Positions 10,175 to 23,950 of a stretch of 64,000 nt of DNA are shown piece by piece. The translations under genes were made by a program, and so were the position numbers. The notes beneath the pieces are model-generated. The model did not search any database. It was not told the DNA's origin and saw only the letters and a program-made list of their open reading frames with translations. Within the stretch, counting starts at the first letter, position 1; every line of letters begins with the position of its first letter. This DNA comes from Beaufortia kweichowensis (Eukaryota > Chordata > Actinopteri > Cypriniformes > Gastromyzontidae), in NCBI GenBank assembly GCA_019155185.1, contig CM032814.1, positions 794,647 to 858,646 of the forward strand, written 5' to 3'.

Positions 10175-13022
10175 TTCTGAACTCTTCTTAAATACATTTT
10201 TAAAACATTATCTTAACAGTGTTGTGTTGATGAAATAAATAAAGACTTGTTTTCTCTGAAGTATTCAAAATTCTGAAAAAAATAGTTGTGAAAAACTGAA
10301 ATTAATTTAGTGTAATCTGTAGTTCCGGAGCTGTATAATTTGTAAATTTTTACAAATAATTACAATAAATATGTCTAATTAATAATAGTTATATTAATAA
10401 TTTTGTATTACAGTAATGAGAGTTTTTATTACCACAGTCCAAAAATTTGGGAACTTTGGAGTATGGTTGTTTGTGGTTGTCAGTAACCAATAAATTGTTA
10501 TAGAGTCCCTGCTTCATTTTTTAAACAAAATATAAATAATAATCTCATTGTTTTAATTTTGTGGTGAAATGTGACCAGAACATGTTCTTGACAGGTTTCA
10601 TACGATTCACCTATTTTAAGTATGACCCATCTGAAAGGGTTAAGGAGAGGTAGATGGTTTAGATGCAGTAACCCTGTACATTAAAATGGTGATATGTTAA
10701 AAGCTTAACCATAAAACCCATAGAGTAAAAGTGGCCTACAGAAAAGTTGCCAAACGCACACATTCATAAAGTACTGTAGCTTTTATATTAATTCGTACTG
10801 ATCAATGTGTGAACATATACATGTAGCTTAATGCAGTGTTGTGGTGGGCCTAAAAACACAAGACAAATGTGGTACGATTAAAAGACCTCTAATCCATCTA
10901 GAGTGCTACTATAAACTTCAGAGACAATAAAATTAACAATAACAAGTAACCAAGTAATGTAGTATTGTCTTATATTGCTATTGTACATATTCTGTCCACA
11001 TATTAATAAAGATGTTGCAGTAGTACAACGCCTTACGAATGAGACGAAGTGCGGATGTTGAGGAGATTTTCTGAAGCTATATTTACAGTACAGTATGTTT
11101 AAACTATTTTGTCTAATGTATGCAGAAAGTGTTGCTTCCCAGAAATGTTCATATTTGTGAAATATCACAAATAACGATTCACCAGAAGATGAAGACAAAA
11201 TACTCTTGATGTTGTGTGTGTGTCTGTGTGTCCCTGGGGTCTGATTTTGTAAGTAATCTGATTTGGGATTTTCCTGCTATCTGATCCTCAGTGTTTCACC
11301 CATCCTGATGGGTAACTAATGTTCACTGTTGACTCACAAATAACAATACAGATGACACCCAATACTAAATGCTACATTTTATGTGTTCAACTCACTTGTT
11401 AAGGATAAACTCACAAATCTCTCAACACACACAAACACGAAATACACAGATTGCATTATTGGTTTCTCAGGTTTACAAAAAAATAGTTTTAAAGATATAT
11501 TATTTGACTAATTACTTCATCTATTTTTTTTATCTTTTTATCTGTGTATTTCTTTAACTTTGTTGACTAAATATGTCAACAAATTATTTGGTAAGGGAAT
11601 CATCTTCCTTACTCATCAATTTCTTCAGGTTTGGATTGTTAAAAAACAGACTGGGGAGGAGATTCAAGTCAAGTTTTGTGTAGTGCTTTTTATTGATATT
11701 TGCATTGATACAACGCAGCTGAACATGGACATGTTGATAACAGACACCACATTAAAAAAGAAAAAGAAAGTGTGAAAAGTTAAATACACTCCCATTCACA
11801 CACAACACACATGCACCAATCACAGAGATACAAAGACACGCACACCAAACGCATAAACAGAACAAACACAACAAACACACAGAGAGTAATATGTCACAAA
11901 AGAAACAAAGGTAACACATACAAATCCATTATCTTAAAGAGAGAGAGAGAGCGGCATCCCCTCCCTTCTGCCTTTACTCTTGTGTAAATGTTTAAATGTT
12001 ACAGCTTCAGCCTTTGTGTGGAACTGCAATTAAGAGCCCATGACTGTGAATAACAAAAGCATCGCTGCTCATCTGTGTCTGGCCTCGGGTGCTGTTGACA
12101 CGGGCGCACTTCAAAGACATTTTTTACCTCTCACAGTCTCTCTGCTCAGGTATTAATCCACACTGGAAAACTCAATCCTAATCCCACATGAGAAAGAATT
12201 CCCCAAAACAGGGGCATGTTTTCTGTAAAACATAACTTTACAATAAAGCTTTTCATTAACAATGGTTATTAAAAAGACAATCTAACAATTTATTTATTTT
12301 AGTTTAATTATTGTCACTCACCCAATTCTGTGACAATGTTGAAGTTAAAATGAAATATGAATCAATCTTCATTTATTCAGACCTTTATGGTCCTTATGTC
12401 TAAAGCATTTACCTTTGAAAACCGATATCCACCATTTCACTATGCAGACTATCTATACTATTACTATACTATTTTCAACAACATGTTACTGACTTTGTAT
12501 TTTCAGTGCTTCACTGATATGGCAGTATGGCCTCGGGTTAGTGCAAGTTTTGAAAAAACCTGCTAAAGCAGAAAAGCGCATATCATGAAAGAGCAATGAC
12601 TTCATTAATGGTGTGACCTTGTTTACAGTGACATGCTAAGGTTGACCTGAGGGATGTCTGTTTGATGTAAAGATTCAGCCTATGTAAAGTGTGCCACAAG
12701 AAGACGTGTGCTTTTGAAAAATACCAGTGTACAGCCACAAAACAGTAAGTGTAATTGTATGCAAACTTCCCATCAGCTCAGTTAGTGCTCTTGTCTAACA
12801 GGAAATAACCAACAAAGACAGTATGAAAACTACACTGCAATGGTGCCATGTTCAAAATGACACAGAGGGGTCCTGACTAAATGTCAGTATGTAACGAGCC
12901 TGGATTGAGAACTTGTTGGTGATGCATGCAAGATGTGCTTGTAGATTATCACACACTTTACATGCTTCTTGTGCTTTATTAGACATCCCACTGTGCCGTA
13001 CATGCACTGCTTTCATCAGGTT
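10175..13022. other. Intergenic DNA, nothing recognised
   Basis: AT-rich and gene-free as far as can be seen. 11780-11900 is rich in CACA and ACAAACAC words (a decayed CA tract) and a short GA run lies at 11938-11951. The 106-codon minus frame at 10878-11198 and smaller ones lack domains. 12000-12150 is more complex. Confidence 0.45.
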
Positions 13023-13044
13023 ACACACACACACACACACACAC
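13023..13044. repeat. (AC)11 microsatellite
   Basis: Eleven perfect AC units. Confidence 0.97.
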
Positions 13045-14010
13045 GCTCCATCAGCAGAATAATGGACTCTTCTGTAATTACAAGAGTGTACGTGTGTCTA
13101 TGAAGGACTTTTTTTTAGGAAAATATTTATTTTTATTTATTTTTTAAATTATACTTGGTATTTAATGATATTTTACTATAGTAGTTGATATTTTGCCACA
13201 TACTTTGATTAAAGGTCAAAAATCTCTTTAATGGCTGACTGATGATAAACTATTGGCCGCATATTATTTGAAATATGCTTAAATCTTTCCAACCTACCTA
13301 TTGTTATTGTATTGGCACTAAAGATCAATGCAAATGTACTATATTACTATTTTTGTACTATACAATATTATTGTTTTTTTAAAAACTGCTAATATTTTCC
13401 TATAACAAAGTAATAGAACAATTCAGCTATTAATAAGTGTAAACAAAAAGCATTTATTCATATTTCAAAATCAATTAAATATGTATTTTAATAACGTATA
13501 ACCCTTTAAAATGTAATGTTAAAGTCTTTAAAGATACTTCACCCAAAATGAAAAATTCTGTTATCATGTAAATGCCTATATATTGCTAATTATAAATGTC
13601 AATCTGCAATGAAGTCAAAATATGATAAATTAACAATTTTGACAAGTCTACATTTGGTTTTTCCTAGTTTGGCAATATTGCAATTAAAATGTATTTTTAT
13701 TATATTTCATGAATTCCATATTTAATTAATAAAACAATTATTGTTTAATTGAGCTTATTATTTGTAAGAACAATGGTGTAGCATTCATATTAATATATAT
13801 ACAGGCCTAATATTATAATGAATACAAAAGGCTAAAAAAATGTATCTTGATAAAGACAGGACTAAATGTTCTATACATATGTACAATGCCGATCATTTGA
13901 GAAGAATTTCCTACACTGCCACACCCCCCATTGGAGTCATTTAAAGCTGTCAGTTCATGTGAAGATTTACCATAGTGTTTTAGAAAAAAAGAGGACAGAA
14001 GAGGAAGAGT
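13045..14010. other. Very AT-rich DNA with a repeat fragment
   Basis: Extremely AT-rich. Positions 13527-13565 read ATACTTCACCCAAAATGAAA then TTCTGTTATCAT, a fragment of the ubiquitous fish repeat TTCACCCAAAAATGAAAATTC. Nothing else is assignable. Confidence 0.5.
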
Positions 14011-14027
14011 GAGAGAGAGAGGAAGAA

Positions 14028-14058
<31 letters not shown>

Positions 14059-14060
14059 AA
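14011..14060. repeat. (GA)n-rich polypurine tract
   Basis: Fifty uninterrupted purines on the plus strand, mostly GA units with AAA interruptions, extending a looser purine-rich stretch from 13983. Confidence 0.95.
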
Positions 14061-16480
14061 TTTAGAACTACTCTTTCATTATAAATGTGAGTCAGACTAA
14101 AACTACCCGCAAAAGTTTTTCTTGACATATACAGTATACACTACTTTAAAGTATACTTTAACATTGTTTTAAAAGAATCTCATGATGTACCTCAGAAAGT
14201 ATAATATTGTGTTGTTTTTCATGTGTTTTGTCTCTGCCCATACCTCCACCACTATTATTCTAAAATGTGGAATATATCAATAATAAACAATGAGTAAGTG
14301 TGTCCAAACATTAGACTGGTAGTGTATTTACCAGCACACTTGTAAGTTAAACTATGAGTACAAACACTGAGAAAAATTCAAGACAAGGAATTCAGAGCTT
14401 GCGTGTGATGACACGCAAAGTGTTTCACACGTAATGCTGTCACAAGAGTGATTAATAGCAACTTCAAATATTAGTTTTGTATGAAGTATGCCAACACAGA
14501 ACGCTACACCTGAGAGCTCCACTTTATCTGTAATGTTTATAAACTCAATAACCACAGACACAAATCCCCTGAGAACAGAGTAAAGACACAAATAATTTCC
14601 CCTGCACAAAAAGGATCCCACGAGAGATCGCTAGTGTAAAGATTTTGTCATTAAAGAGATGCAGCTATGTCAAAAGCAATAATATGGCCCTATTAGTGTC
14701 GGCGTGCTAATAATGAGAAGCTTTTATTCATCCAAGAAGAAGGGTTGAAAAATTGTTTCTCAGTGGTCATTGAGACAAGATGTTAAATGGCTTCATTTAG
14801 GCTTTAAAGCTAAACAGATTGGAGCAGGTTTCCAAACAGACACAAGAGATGTGAACACAGAAAGATACCTTGCTATGAAACATTATAGTTGCAGTAGCAA
14901 AACATTCAAGAAATTCAGTAGCAAAACATGTTTGTGATTCTTACACAAACACAAATAGCAAGGGAAACTGCCAAAACATGTTTCTTGACCCAAATTCATC
15001 CCACAAAGGCAAAGATCTCTTTGTACAGTGGCTGCAAAGAGGTGTTCAAATAGTCCTATTAGGTGTTTTTACCTTTTCAACTCGAGTAAATGTTGCTGTT
15101 TGGCCATAAAAATTATCTGCACAATCACAACCTCCAAAGTTTACTGTAAAAGAGAAGAGGAATAGCTTTTTTCAAGAATTGCAACAAATGGTTCATAGGT
15201 ACTATAACAAGCTCGTCCAGGTTTTGTGACATCACAAAGCACAATTTGTGACAAAATTTAAATAAACCCTTCCCCAGGAATATGCAAAAAAGGAATGGGG
15301 CCTGGTTGAGCTTCTTTAGTACTAGTGTGATGTCACCATTTTGAAGAGATGCTGTGATTTCCCAGCATTCCTGACACACTTATGTTGACTGAGCTACCCG
15401 CTAAGTTCCACTTTTAATCTATTCTTATTCTGTTTAATAAAGATATTGTGCGCATGTGTGATCCTTATTTTTAAATGGTTTATAACATCGCATATGAAAT
15501 TTCGTTTACGTCCTGTCCTGTTCAAGTCGTGCTCAAAAAGAGGCGTCGGGTTTCATGATTTGAATCAGGCTTAAAGGCAAAACTGACACAGTTTTAATTG
15601 ATGTTTTTGTAATTGGTTCTTGGACTGAGCATTGCTTCGGCACAGCTTTCACACACTAACTGGCCTCTGTTGCACTTGCATATGCGGTTCTGCTCGATAC
15701 GGTTGTTTCATTAACTGTTTCAGGCTTGACATTGAATCAAAGCCTTTCAGACTTTATAAAGATTCTAACTAAGCAGAGCGAACAATTTTGAACAATTATG
15801 TATGAAAACCTATTCTAATTCACCAACTTTTTGGATTTGTTCACAAGTTCACACAGGTGTCATTGCAGAATAACCGCATTAATTCATGTCCCACTAATAG
15901 TGACAAATAAGATTAGTCTTAATTTTTTTTCTTTGTTATTTACATCCAACATGAAACGGCATTTGGAAACTATTTTACTTCTGCAAATTAACACATTCTT
16001 TAGTAAAACTGAATATTTAACAATATAAGATGAAGGGGGAGGATGGGACTGTTTTTTACTTAAAGTTCACCCTCCAGTGCATCTTAACACATTCCAATTT
16101 ATTTTCTAATCTGTTGTTATGTGAGATTAATAATTATAATTGCTGGCATTAAATGAATGTGTTAATTATTGTCATTATGTTTGAGAGGCTGAACTGCATA
16201 CAACAGTAGCCTTAAACACTTATTTGCTTATTGGTTGACATTGTCCAACTGTCTGCACAGCCTGAGTGACATCATCTGTATAAAGTACAAAGACAAATAA
16301 TATAATCAACTCCTAAAAAGCAAATACAATGTTTTTTGTGGAATGTTTTGCTTGACAACTTTTATCATTTTTATGATAACTTTTTAAATATTTTTGTATA
16401 TTTGGTTACCCAGTCCAAAGGCATTTAACATACAGCATATAACTCTGTCTCTGCTCACACCTCTACTAAACTTTCCTTGT
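14061..16480. other. Intergenic DNA, nothing firm
   Basis: No supported gene. Positions 15125-15420 have even composition and an 84-codon minus-strand frame without a domain; this may be part of an interspersed repeat I cannot name. The remaining frames (89 codons minus at 14352-14621, 65 plus at 15831-16028) appear to be chance. Confidence 0.4.
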
Positions 16481-16930
16481 CAAGTCAATCCTTCCCATGT
16501 GTGTAATCCTCAAATTTACTCGTGGCTCGTGAACATGCTATCCCAGCTCCATGACTCTCACGTTGGATGCTGGTTCCAGCACGCTCACCACCACACGCTC
16601 ACTTCCCCCTCTCATTTGCTCTCTCTGGGCCGCGTGGATGCACGGCCATCTGGGTGCTTCAATAATGCATTAACATACACACAAATGCATTCATGGTGCG
16701 TCACAGCAGCGTATATAATCAAATCAAAGGGAATTTCCCCGGTCTGCGCGATGAGTATTGCTGGATGTGTCACAAATGCACCAAAGAAGAGAGACAGAGG
16801 AATAAAGGAGAGTGTGTGCCCTAAGGGCCCGGGCTCCATGCATAGTTCCTCTGACCGCATCCATCCATTGGGAATGGCTGTTGGCCTGGACAAAAGCAAA
16901 GGATCCAATGACAGCACTGTTAACCTGTAA
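16481..16930. other. Complex island, CNE candidate
   Basis: Higher-GC, non-repetitive sequence that is open for 178 codons on plus (16394-16930) and 101 codons on minus (16612-16917). Openness on both strands together with no recognisable domain, no codon bias and no splice evidence argues against a gene. It may be conserved non-coding DNA. Confidence 0.3.
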
Positions 16931-17320
16931 ACACCACCTACACACTTAGCCTGTCACTATCTGACTCCAGCAGTCCTTCTCAATTTGCACATTTTTTAGC
17001 AAGCTCATATTTATGGTCTCCCATAAGACTTATAAAGCGCAACAGTGGCTGCCCACTTTAAGAGCAACCTTGATTTGTATTTCTTACATGAAGTTGAATC
17101 GAAATCAACCATTGACATGAATGACAAAGGCAACAAGCTATGTGGCCAATGTAAGCATTGTGAACACAACTGAACAGAAACGTGCTGTTTATATAATATA
17201 TAAGCGATTTGAAAATCTTTCAGCGCATAGCATCAGTCCCACTAGTCGATCCAGATATGGTGACGTGTCCGCCATTTTGAAATGGTTAACATTTTGGTTC
17301 CTGTCATCATTTCAGATCAG
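16931..17320. other. Intergenic DNA, nothing recognised
   Basis: Mixed composition with no gene and no clear repeat. It ends at the 3'-side breakpoint of the minus-strand LINE fragment. Confidence 0.45.
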
Positions 17321-17710
17321 AAGGGGTGTGACGTGGACTCTTTTAGGCTGATTGAAGACCAGTCGTGCTGCTGCATTCTGGATCATTCACAGGGAAGGCC
17401 AGCAATGAGGGCATTGCAGTAGTCCAGTATCATTATGACAAGAGCTTGGACTAGGAGCTGCGTAGCATGCTCTGACAGGAAAAGCCTGATTGTCCTGATG
17501 TTATACATTCCCGCATGACTGGGTGGTAGTTGCAATGTAGGTAGTGCATTGTAAGTTGGTCATCGAACATCACCCCAATGTTCCTTGTGGCCTAGGTTGG
17601 TGTTAGTGTTGAAGATCCAATCTGAATGGGAATTGGGTGATCTATTGAAGGGTTTGTAGGAAATACAAAGAGTTCTGCCTTGTCCAGGTTCAGTTGAAGG
17701 TGATGTTCCA
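17321..17710 (-). mobile_element. L2-type LINE fragment (reverse transcriptase C-terminal part), decayed
   Basis: The minus strand encodes broken but recognisable C-terminal L2 reverse-transcriptase text: LNLDKAELFVFPTNPSIDHP, then IGSSTLTPT, then NIGVMFDDQLT, and further on the degenerate equivalents of the LDYCNALLAGLP and QNAAARL blocks. In L2 elements this lies after the FADD active site, so the catalytic motif is absent. Frame breaks and stops separate the blocks, and the copy is truncated on both sides. It ends upstream against a CACACA run at about 17710. It is a dead, old non-LTR retrotransposon relic. L2-type elements are the likely source of the 3' tails seen on the SINEs in this window. 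Confidence 0.85.
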
Positions 17711-19150
17711 CACACACATACATGTCTATATCTTTACTTGCTCACAAGTGTTAAGGGACCATTCACATCAGCAGCCTAATTCTGTTCTGTCTGCCAGTTT
17801 TTTGTCTCATTTTGTCTCTTAGGTTGTGTATACGTTATAACAATGTATTTGGTTGGTGTGGTTCTGTTTGTGAAACTGAAGGAGTGTGTAGCTGAAGTTA
17901 ATCAATCATTTCAGGTAGTTTCGACAAATGAACTAGAGGAATTCAATCCAAACATGCAAGCACACTAGCTCGCATTAGAAACGACCAGAGCGCTGTTCTC
18001 TATCTGTCACACTGTATGTGTGTGTGAGAACATTATTTTACAATAAGTCATCTGTTAGGATGAACTTTGTAGCCATTACGCAGGCCTGCAAGCATGCGTG
18101 CTCAATGAAAGTGGTCATTTCTCGTTTTTTAAAGATGTTTATGGCTAAATCAAATTACAACCATGGCGCCTGGTTGGCACAAGGGATCAGGAAAATCCCC
18201 CAAAACAGCAGCAGACATACTCATGTATGTCATACTATTAGATATAATAAAAGAGCAACTGAAAAGGCTGGAGATATTTTGAACATTGATGTCCAAAAAT
18301 ACTGAATGACACAAAAGACCTCTGAAAGCATCCACTATTCAAATATAGATGGAAAAGTAAAATGGATGAATAAATTAATTGTTCAATGACGAAATGAATC
18401 AATTATTGAAATAATTATTAAATGAACGAAAGAGGAACGAATGAATAGAAATAGAAAGCACACTAAAACATTCACTGACAGTGCAGGAAGACAGGCAGAT
18501 CTATGAGTGTATTTGTTTGTGTGTTTGTTTCTCTGATCAATAGCCATCAGTGACCCTCCGCCATAGCTGTGATAAACACATTGAGTGTAAAGTCACAGCT
18601 GTGTGCTTCAGAGATCTGTTCTGGGCTCTTGTTCCGGCTCAGTCGTTTCTAAGCATGCACTTTTTTGACAGAACTATTTGATTGGTTGATATTGATTAGT
18701 TGCCACCCATCTCTGTCAAAACATTATTATTCACAATAGCCCCTTATGAAACAAGATTGAACAACTGTCCGGTCATTTTACACATTTAGGCCATTTTAGA
18801 ATAGTTACGGAGGAATGAGAAGAATAAACTAAATACAAGTCAAAACTGGTAAATGTCTATACAAAAAATACATTCATAATTGTGCCTCTATATTACAATT
18901 TCTGTCTGAAATATAATTACAGGTTGAATATTTATTCTAATATATATTCTTTGTCAATTTCTCATAAACATAAAAAATATGACATGCAGTCAAATACAAC
19001 AAACTCAAAACTAAAAGGAACGCATGCGTGTAGATATGTTAGATAGAGAACGGTCTTAATTGCTGTGCTAATTAACATATGATTACATTGCACTTGCTTT
19101 GCACTTGCAGGTGATTACATTTTTAACAAAACATATTACTTAGCACAGTT
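17711..19150. other. Intergenic DNA, nothing firm
   Basis: No gene or assignable repeat. 18520-18660 is somewhat more complex. 18350-18450 carries loosely repeated ATGAATGAA/AACGAA words. Confidence 0.4.
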
Positions 19151-19520
19151 AAGAGGTGCGCATCACACACACATACACCGTCAGGAAAGCGGGAGCAGGG
19201 TAGATTCAGTCAAGCACTGTTTTACTGAGCTAATATGCAAAGAGCAGCAACCTATTTAAAAATCGCCGTAGCCTTCTGGGTCGTCCAGATGCCGATGCGA
19301 AACCCACCGAGGCGTTATCAGAAAATTAGGCAACGTCCTGGGTGCCAGCTTGCACCAGTCCACACTCTTCATTTAGAAAACATGAAGCTACCGCAGGGAT
19401 GGCGTGTGCTCAAAATGACAGCAAGTTTGGCACGTGATTTATTCTGTCTCTGTCCGCACGGGAAAATCTGCATCTGTCATACATGCAGAGCGCACAGAGG
19501 GATCAGATACTACAAGATCT
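19151..19520. other. Complex island, CNE candidate
   Basis: GC-richer, non-repetitive patch containing most of a 133-codon plus frame (19235-19636). The frame has no domain and its C-terminal part runs into AT-rich low-complexity sequence, so I do not call it a gene. Possible conserved non-coding element. Confidence 0.3.
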
Positions 19521-21660
19521 CTGTAGCGATGTGCTTACATCAGTATTGCAGCAAAAAATATTTCATGTTGCATAAGTTTAAGTTTTTCTTTCACATAACT
19601 TGTTACAACTCAATATTATGTTTTAAAGTATTTTAACTGAAATAGATCTCACAAGTGACTAATTTGAAGTGCTCTAGAAATGACTTCAGTGATCTCTCAC
19701 ATGTGAAACACAAACACTGTTGATTCAAATGGAGGCATTAACATGTTCCTACCTTAACAACTTCTTGTATTTAATATATCATATTTATTAGAAGAAAATA
19801 CTACTATTGTAGTGCTCACATGACAAAAATACTGTTGTATACTTTTGCATTTACTGTTGTAAACATTAATAAAATTCCTAGAGTTTTTTAACCTCACCAT
19901 AGTAAATATTAAAGTACACCACAGTATTCACTACAGTTTATCAACTATCTAATACTACTATATTTTGTTTTTTTTTCCCAAAACTTCCCAAAAAAAGGGA
20001 AACATGGCTAAAGAAATTGCACCACTTTTCCTCTTTTTCAGAGACAGCAGGAGATCTATGCCTTTGATAAAACAAGGTAAAAGAAGAAACTCTACTGTCT
20101 TTTTTCGGTCAGAAACTTTTCGTGTGTGATGGAGATCAATGGGCCCAGTGAGAAAATAAATTCTGGGCTGGAAGATTGTATTGATCCTGCTTTAAATCAG
20201 AGGCCTGCAGGGAACGAGCGGACAGGTGAAAAAAGAGCAAAACATATCAGAGTAAAAATAAGATTGATACCGTATCGTCCGAAGAAAGACTGCTGTGTGC
20301 ACACACATGAATCGAAACCATTGCTCAGAATATTGCAGTTTTCATATAATCAAATATGATTGCATATTCAAAGATGATGTTTTTGACAGTGGAATACAGG
20401 AATTATTTGATATGTTATTAGTTGGTTTTTGTGCAATTCCTTTTTTTCCTGTCCCAACATGCAGTGACAGTTTTATCTGCCAAGAGTTTTAGTCGTATTG
20501 ATGGAACCACTGAAGCATTTCTTACTCTGGACATGTCAGTACAACTGTCATCCCACCTGCACTGATACATGCTGGTAAAATGATTAAGTTAAAATGCTTA
20601 CATGCATTTACACATCGTACCTCTTCATTAAGTATGAGAGGTTTTTGGTGTGTGTGTGTGAATGAGCTGCTGGTCTCCACCCCGTTATGGAAGAGAGCAC
20701 GGAGCCATGTGTTTGTGCTACAGCGCTAAAGAGAGTCACATACCACGTGTCATGTCTTTAAAAACCAAACACATTGTTCTCTGAGAATGAACTGACACCA
20801 AACTTACCACTGGGCTCGTCCCCTGTCCACTGCATGCAGCTGCAAGTCTGACCTGGGTCAAAGTTCAGAATGTGCCACACCCAAAAATGTGTGGGAGTGT
20901 CAGAGTCATTAGCTATGCAGCTAAATGAGTCTCTCAGGTATCCTGGTCTGTGTGATAAGTGTGTGCTGCTGATATCTGAAAATTACATTAAAGACTTTTT
21001 AACGTGTCTGTAATTCATTATGCTGTAAAGAAACAGTGTCACATTTTACTTTATGTACATTTTTTGTAGCATTAATAACCTGAAAATATGTCATCTCATT
21101 TTGTATACAAAAATGAAACGTGATTTTAATCACTGGTTTTCTAAAGAAAATCAGTAAATGTCTAAGTAAAAAGTCTTTAATCATGTTGTTTTAAAGTGCA
21201 TTAAGGTTTAAAGAGTTAAAATGGCCCCACTTTATATTACAGTCACCGTATACCATTGAATAGTGTGTATTACATACAATTAAATACTGAGATACTTTGT
21301 ATTTATTGTCCTCAGAGATGTTGTTCTATGTAGATTTAAAGTAGTTTCAATAGTGAAATTATATACAAATACTTTTGTAGGTACATTTGTGGGTAGCCTA
21401 TGAATTTAAAAAAGAATTCATTAAAACGTATTTGAAAATAAAATTAGTAGTTCAATATATTTTATTGTTCTAATAAAATATATATTTTATCAAATAATAT
21501 GAAATGATATGGAATATCTATATACAGAAAGTTTGTTGCGATTGTATTATAGATTTGTATTATAGATGTGTATATATCAGGATATAATGAAAATATATAA
21601 AACAACACAGTGTACATAGAGACATAACGTTGCCCAGTATCTTATTCAAACAAAGAAGAG
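19521..21660. other. Intergenic DNA with an AT hairpin
   Basis: AT-rich. Positions 19800-19960 contain words such as ACTATTGTAGT, ACCATAGTAAATA and CACTACAGTTTA, resembling degenerate fish ACTATAGTA-type repeats. A perfect 12-bp inverted repeat (ATATATTTTATT / AATAAAATATAT) lies at 21455-21466 and 21472-21483. No gene. Confidence 0.45.
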
Positions 21661-22070
21661 CTAAAGTTCACTGGCAGAATATGATTCTACTTGAATAACA
21701 CTGGCAGCGATAGAAATGAAATAAATGTAACAGTTTCAGTTTCTTTTAATTGGTCCATGACACTGGTCAAAGCATTAGAGTGCAGTGGGTTCAGGTGTCG
21801 TGCATTGGATCCTTCACCTACAAAATCCCAGAATCCCGCTTTCAGTCTCTCTGGCATCAGTGTGCTGCTGACTGCTTCATAAATATGACACCTTGTTTTG
21901 TCCTGCTGGTGTCTGGAGGTGTAGGTTGGCCTTTGAGGGGGAGACAAGTAAACTAATAGGCTCTCTCTGATGCATGGGAACCCGGACTCACGGCTCAACG
22001 ATCGCCCTGCGGCAACTCATGACAGCCACATAATGACTGTATACCTGTCAACTGGAGGATATCTGTCGAG
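21661..22070. other. Complex island, CNE candidate
   Basis: Mixed-composition, non-repetitive sequence open for 60-100 codons in three frames on both strands (21687-21998). No protein domain. A low-confidence conserved non-coding candidate. Confidence 0.3.
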
Positions 22071-22457
22071 CCATAAATACAGACTTGCCTTTTTGACATC
22101 ATTTTTTTCCCAAAACTCAATGATCAACAGAACGTAGACTACTCAGAACGTAGCTATCCTTTTTCCCCACACACATAATCACAAGCTCAGAAACACGCTA
22201 CCACACACAAGCAATGCAGGATCTAAGGAAAAATGTATACCATTATAATTTTGATTTTGTGCACTGTCCTACACTTGCTGTGCCGTGTGTTTGTATGAGC
22301 TGTCGACAGAAAGCTGAATGCAACACAAGGTGGAGGAAGAAAGCAAGGGCCTGTATGTGTCTACATCACCTAAGGGTTGCAGGTGAACACAAACTCTGCT
22401 TTTATGGGCTGCAAACACAGAAAAGCAGTAATGAGTTACATTGTAAACGATAATCTG
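22071..22457. other. Intergenic DNA, nothing recognised
   Basis: No gene or repeat recognised. Confidence 0.45.
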
Positions 22458-22764
22458 TACACTGTTAAAAAATATCAAAATGTTCTCCTATATCAAAGGT
22501 CATTAAGTATATGGATTAGTCCTTCCGCATGCTGGGAACTTTTTTACATTCCAAAGTTCCCAGCATGCACTACAGGATGTTCAATTCGATATGTATTATG
22601 TATTAAGTTACTTCAACTGATTTTTATTTGTAGTAAAGTTAAAGACATGTGACATTACTAGTAAATTGAAGTAGGTGATGTAGTTGAATTAACTGACCCA
22701 AACGTTTTTCAAACTTAAAATTGTTGTGCACATAACTTTTTTTATCTCAGATTCTTACAGTGTA
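22458..22764. mobile_element. TA-flanked MITE with CACTGTTA/TAACAGTG-like ends
   Basis: About 307 bp including its flanks. The left end is TACACTGTTAAAAAAT and the right end ATTCTTACAGTGTA: inverted repeats of about 14 bp with few mismatches, flanked by TA on both sides as expected for Tc1/mariner-type target duplication. Inside lies a perfect 16-bp inverted repeat GCATGCTGGGAACTTT (22527-22542) / AAAGTTCCCAGCATGC (22553-22568) with a 10-nt loop. It has no coding capacity. Similar CACTGTAAAAAA-ended elements are abundant in teleosts. The Tc1/mariner assignment rests only on the TA duplication. Confidence 0.7.
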
Positions 22765-23950
22765 TCTGAAGAGCCCTCAACAGTGTCTCAATCTGTACTG
22801 AGATTGTCCCAGAAAATGAAGACTGTAATCAAAATGAAGAAATCTTAACATTTCTCATCCAATCACCAAATGATCTGAGCTACACAAACCACACTGGTTT
22901 TATATCTTGGCAGTCTTAATGTGTGCCAAACACATTGCTCATTTGTATTTTTTTCCTAAAAAGGAATTTTACTAAAAAACACCTGAGACAAAAAAAATGC
23001 GCACTGCCAATAAAATATAACTGAGATCTGTTAAGTCTCCCGAGCTATGAAAAAGCAACCAGTGAGCAATAAAACATTCCCCAGGGAAGGTCTCTCTCTT
23101 CTGCATGCCAGACCCTGAAACACACTCAGTGTTGTAAACACTGCAGCCTTAAATAGACCACGCAAAAGTGTTGCATGCAAATGCAAAACAAATGCAATTG
23201 CACGTTAAAAATGCAAAGTACTGGGCAGCTCTCCATGAATAGAAATTAGGTATTCTAAATGCATATTAAAGTTATTTTATTTATGTGAAGGTTCATTTAC
23301 AATTTACCAGCTGCTTACTGCTCTTGCTTGTAAAATCTTAAATGTAGCCACTAAAAACTTGCATTTTCTCAGGATCAAGATGGCATGTTTCTACATGTGA
23401 TATGTGTGGTCCGCTGGCAAGGTCTGAACCAGTGCATTTTGCAATGCCTGTACACATCTCTGTACTATGGTACCATGGTTGTATTTTCACAATGAGTTTG
23501 GTAAAGCATGGTGGTCTGCGTTATACACCCCAGCATTCTCCTCCTGTTCACCAGTCCACAGCGTATGACAGTCATGGCCATATAACACATAATAATCACA
23601 GATACAGATACAGCCCTTTTCTGCTCATCTGACAGCATTTTGACAGCATTTAGGGAAAAACTTGAAAGTGTAATGTTTTTGAAAGTCTCTGTAACCCCTT
23701 ATCAAATCAAAAGAAAGCATAAATGTTTTCTTTTTTTCTTTTGAGATTTACAAGAATGATTTTTGACACACATAGTGGTTTTACATAGGGCTAAAATTTT
23801 ATGCCACAAAATAGATTAGTGTGGGAAAAATTACATTTTACAATCTTCACATCCCAAATTACAAGACTTAACACCTCAAAAAAGCAGGAAGAAACATTTT
23901 TAATTAATCTGTGTAGTACATGTCATAAAACACTATTTAACTATTTAACT
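22765..23950. other. Intergenic DNA, nothing recognised
   Basis: No gene or assignable repeat. A short GTACTATGGTACCATGG palindromic word occurs at about 23463. Confidence 0.45.

Noticed and set aside
16394..16930. 178-codon plus-strand open frame, among the longest outside repeats
   Set aside because: No domain, unusual His/Pro/Ser composition, an overlapping open frame on the opposite strand, and AT-rich non-coding flanks. Treated as a chance opening in a GC-richer patch.
19235..19636. 133-codon frame
   Set aside because: The C-terminal part reads through AT-rich low-complexity sequence. The cysteine/histidine spacing (CLCPHGKICICHTCRAH) was considered as a zinc-binding motif, but it does not repeat or match a finger consensus.
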